DNA of 64,000 nucleotides. It comes from Paramacrobiotus metropolitanus (lineage: Eukaryota; Tardigrada; Eutardigrada; Parachela; Macrobiotidae). Below are positions 35,235 through 45,658 of this stretch, in pieces. How positions within the stretch are numbered: position 1 is the first letter of the stretch; every line of letters begins with the position of its first letter. Location of the stretch: positions 1 through 64,000 of the forward strand of contig NW_026570332.1 in NCBI RefSeq assembly GCF_019649055.1, read 5' to 3'. Both the position numbers and the translations under genes were made by a program. The notes beneath the pieces are model-generated. The model searched no databases. It was given only the letters and a program-made list of their open reading frames with translations, and was not told the DNA's origin.

Positions 35235-35601
35235 AAAATAACAAAAAGTGTACTATGGCACACACTGACATCAGTAACAGACAATACTTCCGGTGAAACA
35301 ATGAATATAATGGTGAATTCGGTGATGATTATTTATTATGGTAAGAAACTGTCAGGTTGCTAATTTAAAACCGAAAAATGGTAAAAACTAAAAGTCTTAA
35401 AGACAGTACTTTTTAGCTTGAATGAGCTTGGAGTCTGTGACTTATTTACTTTACCGCTTTTGCACTTTCACCGAGTGCGGAACAAAAACATTGTCAGACA
35501 GAATTCTGTCGATCGTGTTACCGCCTGTGAGCCGCAACGTGATCACCATAGCAAATTCCAGATATCGACCTTTTCGAAAATTTCATTGCCACAACTAGAA
35601 A
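35235..35601. other. Spacer upstream of tRNA gene
   Basis: AT-rich with two short open frames that lack any recognisable motif. Nothing else was seen. Confidence 0.4.
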
Positions 35602-35707
35602 GCACAGATGGCCGAGCGGTCTAAGGCGCCAGACTCAAGACTTGATTGTCTTCATGGGGACTTCTGGTACTCGTATGGGTGCGTGGGTTCAAATCCCACT
35701 CTGTGCA
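35602..35707 (+). tRNA. tRNA-Leu(CAA) with intron
   Basis: The acceptor arms GCACAGA/TCTGTGC pair fully. The D-arm (GGCCGAGCGGTCTAAGGC), anticodon arm CCAGA-CTCAAGT-TCTGG with anticodon CAA, long variable arm of leucine tRNAs, and T-arm GTGGG-TTCAAAT-CCCAC are all present. A 22-nt intron lies just after the anticodon (35,640-35,661), the usual position for eukaryotic tRNA-Leu(CAA). TTTTT from 35,710 can end Pol III transcription. A- and B-box promoters are intact. Confidence 0.95.
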
Positions 35708-37378
35708 CACTTTTTGGTTTTTTCTTACTCAGTTTGATCGTTTTCAAATTTAAATTATTTTACTTGTTAGTAGTATGACGTGAATACACCATTTGTTATA
35801 GTGGCGGCTTTTGCCCAGTGAAGTTCTGTATTTTTGTCTATTTGCCGCGAAACGGACCGCTACACGAGCTGAAACAAAGGCCAAAAAGATCGGTGAGTCC
35901 ATGTTTGCCGTGAGAATGAACATTACAAATTTACAAAATAGAATACAGATACAACAGTTCTGCAGGTATTCGAGCACATTTTATGCTATTCCATTTTTAT
36001 TAGGCATATTAGCTGACTATCTTCTGATAACTATATTGTTTTAAACTTTTAGGTTCACTATGCCGCGTACCCGTGCTTTGAGAGAATAAGAGACAAAAAA
36101 TTTGTTGCTAATTAATAAAATTCCAGAAACACAATGTTGTCCATATGTTTGCCGTCCCATTCAGCTGCAATATTTAGTGTACTCGTAGTCCCGTTCTTGT
36201 TTAATCTATTTTTAAAACTGTTATTCCGGGCGACGCCCTCTGCACATGCAGTAAATTTTTTAAGCATTTCGAATTTGTACACTACCGTTCGGCAGAAGAC
36301 CACATAAACAGCCTGTTCAGTGCATTGTAATAATTGTATGTCGCGGTATAGTGTTAATTTATTTTTGTTGTTAAAATTATGTTGTTAAAAATTCGCAAAA
36401 TATGAACGTAACGGACTCGTACTTATTATATTAGTACATAATTTATAGATATGTATATATGACTTAACTAGTCAAACAGGTTCCGTATTTAAAACATTCA
36501 CATTAACCTTTTGGGTACTGTGTACATGAGAACAGTTCTGTGGGCGGCGTCTCATTAACATTTGAACATGAAATTATTTTTTAAGCATTTCGCAGTTGAA
36601 TTATTATTGCAGCACGAAAACAGCCTGTACCAGTACTGCAGGAGCGCATTGTAATAGTATGTCATTGTAGTATTTTGATATTCATTCATTTTTTCTGGCC
36701 ACGCCCGTGAGTCAGCACATGAAATTATTTTTTTAAATACACTATGGGTATAAACTACTTTCCTGCAAAAGATGGGAATTGTCTAAATTTGGACCCGGAA
36801 AATGTGCCCTTCCAAGGCGCTAGACTCAAGATTGCATTGATCTTCTATGATAATTCTGGTATGTACTCGTATGAGTGCGTGGGTTCAAATCCCACTCTGT
36901 GCACATTTTTTATTTTTCGGTTTCGTTTTTTATTTAGCAATATTTTTTGCTTTCTACGTTTTAGTTTTTCCCTTGGTGCGTAATAGAATGCATTAGAAGA
37001 AACAAGCTCACCGGTGTGGTGAGTGCACTCGTGAGGCCAGCGCACCGGAGTGACAAAAGCGGTCACTTCCGTAAAAAAGGGATAAATGATAGTGCATATT
37101 ACAAAACGACCGACATGAAAAATGTAGCGTATTTCGATGAGTTCTATTCCTTATTCGTGAATAGCGAGTTCTATGTTGTTAGATATTCATTAATTATATA
37201 TTGTCATAACGAGCGCGGAATGTAAGTCATACCTCAAAGTTGAATAAACCATGACAAAACAAGAACTAGTACAAATACAGTTTTGCAACAGGTACTGACC
37301 ACTGCGAGTAAAAAAGTGAACAGAATCCGTAATCCTTGCCCGTAAAAACTAAACAAGATAAAAGTAACAATTCCGTTT
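35708..37378. other. Spacer with tRNA pseudogene
   Basis: Apart from the decayed tRNA copy the region holds only short frames without recognisable motifs. The composition is AT-rich. Confidence 0.4.
36804..36903 (+). pseudogene. Decayed tRNA-Leu(CAA) copy
   Basis: The 3' part (TGGTATGTACTCGTATGAGTGCGTGGGTTCAAATCCCAC to TCTGTGCA) nearly matches the intact gene 1.2 kb upstream, and AAGGCGCTAGACTCAAG preserves the anticodon arm. The 5' acceptor strand and D-arm have diverged (AATGTGCCCTTCC), so the acceptor stem no longer forms. An intron-like insert is also kept. This is a local duplication that has lost function. Confidence 0.8.
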
Positions 37379-38836
37379 TCATTCAACAACTTCTTCTTCA
37401 TTGCCAACTTTCATCTTCTTCGCCAAAGGCTCGTCTTCGTGGTTCCCATTTTCGAAGGATTCCGCAGTGTCAGCAGCTTCCGCTTGAACTTCAGCCCCCT
37501 CTAGCGGTTGCTCCCCTTCGGTTTCGGCCCCTTCACCATTCTGCGCCGAGGCAGTATCATCGCGCACTTCATCGCTACCAACTTGGCTGCCAGGTCCGGA
37601 CAGATCCGATGTCAACTTCAGCTTATCCGCATTGGTTTCGGCTATCTTGGTCAACTCTGCCAGCGGATCTCTTATGCCTACCTTCTCGCACAGTAGCGTC
37701 GTTTGCGGATTGGGATAACTTTTGACAGGCGGCGTGGGTATCCCGATTTGTTCCATGTACCGTACAATCTGGTCTAGCGTTCCTTCGCCCCATGCGGCCT
37801 CATGAGAGGGTGCCACGCGTTGAAAATTGGCGGGATCAATCTGCAGATTCCCCAATGCCGCGATCATCTTGGCGCAGTCCTCGTCGGACTGTGTGAAATC
37901 GTGCCGTTCACTACTGCCCGGCCCAGGCAGATAGTAGATGGTCGGTTCAAAATGCCATAAGTGATCTGTATCTTTCAGGATACCCAACCATTCGGGATCA
38001 AAAGAAAACGATAGATCGCCGATATTTTCTGATGCAGGAGCCACATCCAATATTTGCAAGAAGCGCTTATGAGGCAAACACTTGTCCAACGCCAGAAACC
38101 TAGTCTCCCCGCCATTTTCCCCATCATGCTTGACCAAAGCGGAAAACTTGGCATGGAGGTGCGCAGAAAACCAGTATCGCGGTTTGACTTTCTGCAGAAC
38201 TTCCCATGTGGCGGGATTGCCCAACTGACCTCGATCGAGATCATCTTTAAAGTAGGGTTTATAATAGAGCAGCGTTTCGATATCGCCATGTTCCGTAACA
38301 CCCAGCGGCCAGTCATGCGAGATAAAAACATCTACTGGCCGGGAGATCTGTTTCAAGCGGAAGATTTCCAGTTGTCGTACATGATAGATGCTGCGCTTGG
38401 TGTTTTCATCAAACGGCGGCACCTCACAGTGTCCCCGCAAATAATCGCAGCCTTTATAAATTCCCGATACTCCCGCAATACGCAGGCCCCCGAAATTAAC
38501 AACGCCTGCATTGCCCAGATAGTAAATATTGGGGGCGACCCAGCCACCGTACGCCAACTCCTGCAGATGGTTCGAGGCTTCGTGATTGCCACCAATAAAC
38601 ACCGTGGGGATGGGTGCCACCTTTTCGCCGCTGTAATACTTGTAGAACGTGTTGATGGCCAGATATTTTGGGGGCACGGCCATGCATGAAAGATCATAGA
38701 CGTTTCGAACGGCCTGGAAATCTCCGCAACATATTAACAAATCAACTTTCTTTCCATGTTCTCTGGCAATCAGGTCGAGGGTATCGTAAATCCTGTCCAA
38801 CTCGCCATGGCAGCATCCTTCCACTGCGATTAGCAT
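37379..38836 (-). CDS. DBR1: RNA lariat debranching enzyme, intronless
   Basis: DBR1 hydrolyses the 2'-5' branch of excised intron lariats in the nucleus so that they can be degraded. The 485-residue product is close to normal family length. The metallophosphoesterase motifs are intact: EGCCHGELD (Cys8, His10), CCGDFQAVRN (Asp39), FIGGNHEASN (Asn84), SHDWP and SAHLHAKF. The C-terminal DBR1 domain includes LALDKCLPHKRFLQ. An acidic disordered tail ends with LAKKMKVG, a possible nuclear signal. The gene is a single exon while nearly all neighbours are split into many, which could reflect intron loss or an old retrocopy. It lies head-to-head with the GPR155-like gene, 528 bp apart. Confidence 0.97.
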   Translation of the reverse strand: MLIAVEGCCHGELDRIYDTLDLIAREHGKKVDLLICCGDFQAVRNVYDLSCMAVPPKYLAINTFYKYYSGEKVAPIPTVFIGGNHEASNHLQELAYGGWVAPNIYYLGNAGVVNFGGLRIAGVSGIYKGCDYLRGHCEVPPFDENTKRSIYHVRQLEIFRLKQISRPVDVFISHDWPLGVTEHGDIETLLYYKPYFKDDLDRGQLGNPATWEVLQKVKPRYWFSAHLHAKFSALVKHDGENGGETRFLALDKCLPHKRFLQILDVAPASENIGDLSFSFDPEWLGILKDTDHLWHFEPTIYYLPGPGSSERHDFTQSDEDCAKMIAALGNLQIDPANFQRVAPSHEAAWGEGTLDQIVRYMEQIGIPTPPVKSYPNPQTTLLCEKVGIRDPLAELTKIAETNADKLKLTSDLSGPGSQVGSDEVRDDTASAQNGEGAETEGEQPLEGAEVQAEAADTAESFENGNHEDEPLAKKMKVGNEEEVVE

Positions 38837-39364
38837 TCTCCAAGTTATTCAGAGGTGATGATTCCGCAATAACAAAACAATCACTGAGCGAAATATATCA
38901 AACCACTGCAACAATCAACAGGCTTCGAAAAATAAACCAATATATGTACGACATGAGGAATCAAAAACGCCAGGCCAAAAAGATTTCAAGTTTTCCAAAT
39001 TTATAAGCCAGATTTCCACTTTTCCATGACACTTTTCAAATTCCATTTTGGTAACCGTTTAATTCCATTTGAACCCCAACGGCCGATAAACTTCTCCGTT
39101 ACCAATGCCAACGCTATGGTAAACGAGTGCCAGTGCCAGCAGTGGTTGGCGTTGGGTGTCACACCAGTCAAACGAAAACATTCGGAAGCAAATCTTCACT
39201 CGCAACTTTGAAGTTATTGAAGTACTTAATTTTACGGATTACGCCGTTCATGGTGGATTTTACAAATTTGAAAGGTAAACATTCGCTCTTTAGCGTTGCT
39301 GATTTCTTTGTCATGTTTAATTAGCTAGTTATGAGGAAACTGCAGCGGACCCGTTAACAGCAGT
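38837..39364. promoter_or_regulatory. Shared divergent promoter region DBR1 / GPR155-like
   Basis: The 528 bp separate two divergent start codons, so both promoters must lie here or overlap. No TATA box at a convincing position was recognised. Assignment is by gene layout only. Confidence 0.45.
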
Positions 39365-42300
39365 ATGGAGATGGATCATAAGATTAAGGACTTCCATCCA
39401 GATGGTGATGTGCCCGTTCTTTCGACAACAATGAACAGCACATCGCTTTTGGTAGCCCAGGAACTGGATGTCTTCGAACACCTGTATCCAGCTGTTGCAG
39501 ACATATTTGTGGTGATACTTTGTGGTTATGTTTGTGGTCGCCTTGGTGTGATCTCCGAAATGCAGAGCCATGGCCTCGATGTATTCCTGTCAAAATTCGC
39601 TCTTCCGGCTATGCTTTTTCGTGCAATGGCTTTGTTGGACTTCAGCCGAGTAAACTGGAGGTTCTTCTCAGCTGTGCTGATATCCAAAGCTGTCGTTTTT
39701 GCCGCTGTGGCTGTCGTCGTATTACTACTTAGTGCCAAATCTGTGAGATATGGACGAGCTGGAATTTTTGCAATATTTGCAACGCAGAGTAATGATTTCG
39801 CGCTCGGATATCCGATAGGTGCGTACGAAGTTGTCTGTTTTCTTAGTTTTTTTATTTAGAAACTAAAGCTACTCCGACAGTTTTGATTAGGAATAACGTT
39901 AAATCCTGAAAATACTTTTCTCCTTGTTTTTGCACAGTTGAAGCGCTCTACAGCAAAACATATCCAGAATTTCTGCAGTATATATACCTATTGGCACCGG
40001 TTTCGTTGGTGATTTTGAATCCTATCGGATTCTGTCTAATGGAAATTCAGAGCGAGCGCAATGCGAAAGAATTTGGCTCGCATGCCGTGACATCGTTTCC
40101 GTGGCTTCGAACTTCCTGGAATATTGTTCGAGGTTTATTTACCAACCCGATCAACTCCATGACATTCTTGGGTTTTTTGGCCAATTATATTTTTGACCAC
40201 AAAATTCCACTGATATTGGATGGATTACTTTCCACATTCGCCAATGCCTTCTCATCCGTCGCATTATTTTTCCTGGGCTTACGCATGGTGGGAAAAACCC
40301 AGAATTTTCGTGGATTCTCGCTGGTAGTTCCTGCTTTGCTGATTCTCGCTAAATTGTACTATTCCTTCTCGTTTTTATTGAAAGGCTTCGTGTAATTCTA
40401 GTATCGGTTGCAGATTGCTGACGCCACTAGTGACACGGGCTGTCGTTGGGCAGTTACAGCCGAACATAAGCGACAGCGAATATCTGAATGTGGGATTTTT
40501 GTACGGAACGTTTCCGACTACTCCGACGGTTTTTGTTTTTGCCACCCAGTACAGCAAAGAAATCGAAACTGTTAGTTAACTTGCCATGAATATTGCGCGA
40601 AATTTCATGATTTAATGATCATATGCTCACCTTACAGATTGGTACATCGTTGGTATTGTGCACATTTGTATCCGGTCCGTGGATGTTCATCTCAGCCGAA
40701 ATAATATCGCTTCGGTCCATCGAGCGCGACAACTATGCAGATTTGCTTTTGTCAACAGAATTTCAAGTCGGTATTATCAGCATGGCTGGTTCTGTAAGTC
40801 GAAATCCTTTCTAATTAATTTTAGTGTACAGATACAGTAAAATTTTACTTGTCCGAAATCTGAAACTTGAAAACTTAAACTTGAAAACTTTATTATCCCT
40901 GCGCTTTTTTTTACAGCTGTGGGTTGTTTTGGTGCTCATCTTATCCAAAAGATGGCGACGTGTTCTCCATAGTATGACGATCGGTTTCCTAGTAAGCCAC
41001 GTAAGTACTAGCCTATCGTGAACTGGTTCAGAGCGATTTATAATACTTCAAGTACTCATCGAATTCGAGCTGAGTACAATGTGAATACAATAATTCGAGC
41101 TGATACAATAATTCGAGCTGAATACAATAATCAGACTTCTTAATGTATTGTGTGCCTTACCTTTATGTTTCGATTTAGATGATGTCCAGCTTTGGTATGA
41201 TGCTCTGGAAGTTGGGTGATCCCTACTCCAGTTGGCAGCACCATGCACAATTTTTCATGTTTTTCACCGGTGTGATAGCCAGTCGGATGTGGACAGCAGC
41301 TATCGCCGTATGTTTGTGGCTGCTGAACGTTCGCAGTCTGTGCGTCGTGTTGAGAATTCGCTGGTTGGTTTTTGGATTATGTTTTGGGTACGAATGGGGA
41401 ATTTTTATGGATGTAAATGTCTGGATCGTATAATTAATTATTTTGTAGAATACCGCCTTTGCTTACGGTGATTCTTATGGCCGCGGGCGAGCACACGCGA
41501 CACGGTGAAAACCCGGCTTTTCATTACGGAGATGCACAGGTGCTTTACTTGCAAACGCGGAAATATGAACCTCCTGGTTAAGCAGTATGGACTGATTGGA
41601 TTTTTTATGTCCTGGCTTAAATTACAGATTATACTGAGCGCGATAATTTTATCCCTCTGTTTCTTTGTGACTGTTGTCTTCCTGGTGCTGGGAACTATGC
41701 GGCGCAAAGTTACGAAAATTGACATCTCGGAATTGAGCACGCGGTCTGCTGAACCGTACGTTGATGAAGATGTAGCTACACCTTTTGCTAATGAGATAGA
41801 GGAAGATCTGGAAAACGATACCGGTAAGCAGTAGCCAGAAATACATATCATAATATCATCGTTGCATTATTGGCGCCTCATGCATAAATCCCTTCATCGC
41901 TTTGTCCATCACGATAATGCAAAAACGGGTACTGTGCTTATAATTTAACCACTGCTATTTTTAGTTTTCAGTCGCAGAACCGAAATCGTGGATATAGAAG
42001 ATTTGACGCCGATGGTGGATTTCAACAGCGAGCGATACGATGCCACTGGCAGTAATTCCCGGCAGGTTAAAATCTGTAATGTAGTTGATCCTCATTGTAC
42101 CGAGAGATACAGCTGCAATCCGACAATGCGTCGAAGCTGTCGCTTACGGACCAGGCACTATTTCGCGCAAATAAACCGACCGGGACTCCAGGAACTAGCG
42201 GACGAGAAAAGCATTGTTGATGATCAACTGGATCCATACCAGCAGCAGCGTCATATTATCTTTTTGATAATGCTGAGCACCTCCATGTTAATTGTAAGTT

Positions 42301-42744
42301 GGTATACACATTTTTTAATATGCAGATTTTTTAACTTTTGAACACCTTACGTCTTTTTGGTGAAAAGGTCAAATCCGCGTTGAATTTAGCAGTTAAATTA
42401 TGGTAAGTTCTTGCTTCACTAAAAACATTGCTGTATATGTTAACTTGGTTCTACAGGGAGTATTTCTTTGCTTTTGGAGGATTTCGATCAAGACTATTTC
42501 GGGCTCGGGAATATTCATTGGTTTGGAATTTTTGGATGGGTTACTTATGTTCGGACAAGGATGTCTCGCGTTCGTTGTGTTTGGATTTGATACGCAGCTT
42601 GTTATATTGCCTCTGTATCGCAGGTTGAAGCTCACATCTTCGAACAATTCTTATCATTTCACGGATAGGTTTTTCTAATGTTTGTCTTTGTGTTGTAGAT
42701 GCAAAAGTTTCGTTATGAAGAGGTTATGTGTGCCTTTTTGGTGA
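39365..42744 (+). CDS. GPR155/LYCHOS-like protein, apparently lacking the DEP domain
   Basis: Vertebrate GPR155 (LYCHOS) is a lysosomal cholesterol sensor that fuses an auxin-carrier (PIN)-like transporter with a GPCR-like bundle and a C-terminal DEP domain. The exons match in order: 39,365-39,818 (MLFRAMALLDFSRVNW, FATQSNDFALGYPIG); 39,938 to about 40,355; about 40,402-40,573 (FLYGTFPTTPTVFVFATQYS); 40,638 to about 40,796; about 40,918-41,000; about 41,180-41,390; 41,449 to about 41,530 (TVILMAAGEHTRHG); about 41,585-41,824; about 41,966-42,293; about 42,457-42,620 (GLEFLDGLLMFGQG); 42,699-42,744. The last exon adds only a short basic tail before TGA. No DEP motif was found in the next kilobase, so this copy seems shortened. 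Confidence 0.88.
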
Positions 42745-43814
42745 TATCGCTGTGAAGTACTGTACGGAAATGCAAGCCAAATTCGCCTTGGCGTCGGTCT
42801 CCATGTGTTCAAAAGAACAAGCCGCACTTTCGGGATAATGCGGTCTGTGTAGTCCAGCAACTTCAGCCTGGTCATTTTCGGGTGATGCGCTTAGTTGTTA
42901 ATCTCGGCTTTTAGTTTTTTTTATTTCTAGGCTATCTTTGTTGAATCTGATGCTGTTCGCATTTGTATCGGGAAAACCATTCTGAAATTTCTGTGACATT
43001 CTAAAAGTGTATTTTATTATTTTTTTATAAACGGTGTGGTATTTGAAAATTATCTGCTGTGAATTCAGTAACTAATTTTGCATATAAAGCAGTACAGTAA
43101 TCTATGGCGCTGTTTTGTCCGTATTTGCCATATTTTTATGTTCCATAATACTTTGCTCGTATTACCTGCTAACTACAAGTGCTTACAATAACGATAACGT
43201 ACCTAACCATTAGCTGTACCACTGCTTATGGATTGGTCACCCCACAACAGACTTCTTAGTATTTTCCTGAGTGAGGTATGGGCCGGCTGTGGATACTAAC
43301 AGGATTGTGGATGATGATTGCTTTGATTATTGATCGGCGCCTCTTCCATGATTATACCTGTGCATGTGCTGCTGTAGGTGCGTGACCTGAGTTCGTACTC
43401 TGCAGATGTATCAGCGCTGCGAAATCTACCTAAAAGAGAGTTGTACCTTACTATTCGCATAGTTTATGTATGACAGGCACTTGAAAGAACTCAGCAAATT
43501 ATCTTTAATCCGTCAACAACATTAAAATTTGTGTATATGGATATTTGTGTATATCAGTATATGTACCATATTTGATTTTTAACGGGAAGTCGAGATAAGC
43601 CTACCCATGGAAAGTATTACTGCGAACATTTAGTTGATGCAACGGATCGTTTAATACTGCGGGAAGTTGGGAAACTGTAAATACCAAATGGTCGTCTCCG
43701 CAGCTCTGGAATGTCTATCATAATATCTTTAATTGGGACTGAAAGATGTACTACGTTCTGTTTTCTGACTGCTGAGGATCGCATGTGATCCAGTAACCAC
43801 AACGCAGCTTATAT
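42745..43814. other. Spacer between GPR155-like and B9D2
   Basis: A short open frame starting at 43,277 encodes a hydrophobic segment (MGRLWILTGLWMMIALIIDR) and stops soon after. No family or splice partner is evident. Nothing else was seen. Confidence 0.35.
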
Positions 43815-44651
43815 ATGGCGGAACTCCACGTTATCGGTCAGATTGTGGGAGCCAGCGGTTTTGCTGCCAAAAAATTATTTTGTGTTTGGGAAATATCTTC
43901 CGGTAAGCGTATGTTACGTCATGCATAGATACTTGCCAGCATAATAAATTGGTGCTACATAGCTTTATAACCTATTTATGATCTTATGGTTGTGCCAATT
44001 TATCAGTTTGAAGCGCGTATTAGTAATCATGATAACATAAATTTTTTAATTTATGTATATCGGGTCCTAATCAATTTCTGTGCTGCCGATTTATCTCAAC
44101 GATATTAAAAAAACAGGTGGCGCTTGGACAGCAATATCCGGCGACAAAGATGGACAAACGCAAGTGGACAGGCCCGAAATAGATGATTTTGCTTTATGGT
44201 CGCATCCGCTAGATGTTCATTTTGCTACGAAAGGAATTCAAGGTTGCACAATATTTTAGCAGGATCATGCTGAACTCACAATATTTTAGCAGGATCATGC
44301 TAAACGGGCAGTGGCATTGGTTCTGATGTTTCAGGTTGGCCAAAAATAAGCTTTCAAGTATGGTCGGTGGACAATTACAACCGTTCCGAAATGTGTGCGT
44401 ACGGATTCTGCAATATTCCTTCGACGCCTGGCGAACATAAAGTGGAATGCGAAACGTGGAGACCGGTTGGCGGTCTGCGGGATCGTATAATTACTTTTTT
44501 TCTTGGTGGTGGACCGCAGCTGCGCGACCTTAATGTGGTACATAATGGCTTGCAGCGACACAGGCTGTACACGAAATCCATGGGAAAGGTTTACTTGCAA
44601 ATAGGTGTCTTAATGCGGGGGTTTGAAAAGTTTGGTGTTGAATTTTCGTAG
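43815..44651 (+). CDS. B9D2: B9 domain-containing protein 2 (ciliary transition zone)
   Basis: B9D2 is a subunit of the MKS/B9 complex at the ciliary transition zone, where it gates membrane-protein entry. Three exons, 43,815-43,902 ([16 protein letters not shown]), 44,117-44,241 ([20 protein letters not shown]) and 44,335-44,651, join in frame (G|GT and G|GT phases). They give about 175 residues, the family's normal length. Most of the protein is one B9 (C2-like) domain: [44 protein letters not shown] is present as LGGGPQL, and the end is [14 protein letters not shown]. The second intron contains a tandem duplication of about 31 bp at 44,245-44,305. Implies that the organism builds cilia or flagella. 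Confidence 0.96.
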
Positions 44652-45169
44652 CTTTACACGCCGGTCTACCGAATCCAGTGTGCCGTGGTATACGGAATTT
44701 TTAAAAAAATGTCACTTAGTGCGCTCGCAGTTGTAACGTAAAACGTTATAAAGACGACGCGTAAACGAAAAGGACATCATTAATGGCCAAGGTAACTGGT
44801 AAGCGCGCTAGTATGGTTCAAATCGGTAAGCCTAAATCCGAGTAAAAAGAATACGTATATGTACTGTACTTCTATGCCAAAAATATAGATATAACCAAAG
44901 GTGCATGCGCACTAACGCCACGACATCACTCTAAAAATTTAAACATTCAACAACCCAAATCCCGTCTTTCCTCTGGTAAAAAGACAAACATAACTGGTAT
45001 TTAACGTTATATATAACATAACAGTGCTGCTCTATAACCGTCCGCACGCTAAACAATAATAATATCACTTTTACCTAGTCAATTTACAGTATTTACCGTG
45101 CGAGCGGATAAATTATTACGAGAACATAAAGCACTGTACGAGTGTTAAGTATGCGCTTGCTACAAAATA
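44652..45169. other. Spacer, nothing recognised
   Basis: AT-rich sequence between the B9D2 stop and the end of the minus-strand secreted-protein gene. No motif was recognised. Confidence 0.4.
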
Positions 45170-45658
45170 CTAACCAAAAAACATTTCATAAATCGAATTA
45201 ACGTAATCGCTTATAGAGGAAAACAGGGAACCTCGTCCCTCTGTTCTCGTGGGTCGACGAGTTGGTCGCCGTGTCGTCGTCGTCGTCAGTGGCACATAAG
45301 GACAGTGTTGCCGACATATGCGGCAGAAATCCTGCATCAGGGAAAATGAAATCTGTGTGCAGGTCTGAATTCCCGGACTGGAAATGCCGCACCGTATTGC
45401 ATCGCCGTTGTTGCAGCAGCACTGGCGGATGGATCGCGTTGTGGTTGGAGGTTGTGTGTATCGCGTGAAAAATAATGTAGTTAGTTTCCGTGTCGTTAGT
45501 GGCCGAAAAGTAAAAGGTCGATTGGTTATTGGCGGTCTTCCCGTCGCTGCACGATCGGCAGACGACTGAACGGCCAAAAGAGTGATGCCGATAACTACAT
45601 AAATATACACACAGAAGCCGAAAACCGGAGCCTTAATGCTTCTTCCCAAAACGTACAT
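45170..45658 (-). CDS. Small secreted Cys/Thr-rich protein (162 aa)
   Basis: A single-exon frame. Residues about 12-34 are hydrophobic (VFGFCVYIYVVIGITLLAVQ), reading as a signal peptide or anchor. A Thr/Pro/Arg-rich linker follows (RPPITNRPFTFRPLTTRKLTT), then a compact Cys-rich core with nine cysteines (IRQCCCNNGDAIRC, IQTCTQ, FCRICRQHCPY). A second Thr/Arg linker (LTTTTTRRPTRRPTRTEGRG) and a hydrophobic tail ending YEMFFG close the protein. The layout suggests an O-glycosylated extracellular protein with disulphides. The family was not recognised. It shares the Thr-Arg-Pro style of cuticle or mucin-like proteins, which is a weak hint only. Confidence 0.55.
   Translation of the reverse strand: MYVLGRSIKAPVFGFCVYIYVVIGITLLAVQSSADRAATGRPPITNRPFTFRPLTTRKLTTLFFTRYTQPPTTTRSIRQCCCNNGDAIRCGISSPGIQTCTQISFSLMQDFCRICRQHCPYVPLTTTTTRRPTRRPTRTEGRGSLFSSISDYVNSIYEMFFG

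Noticed and set aside
43277-43385. Small transmembrane protein
   Set aside because: Very short, and no partner exons or known family.
42750-43800. DEP domain exon of the GPR155-like gene
   Set aside because: No frame shows the hydrophobic and Trp-Leu pattern of DEP domains.
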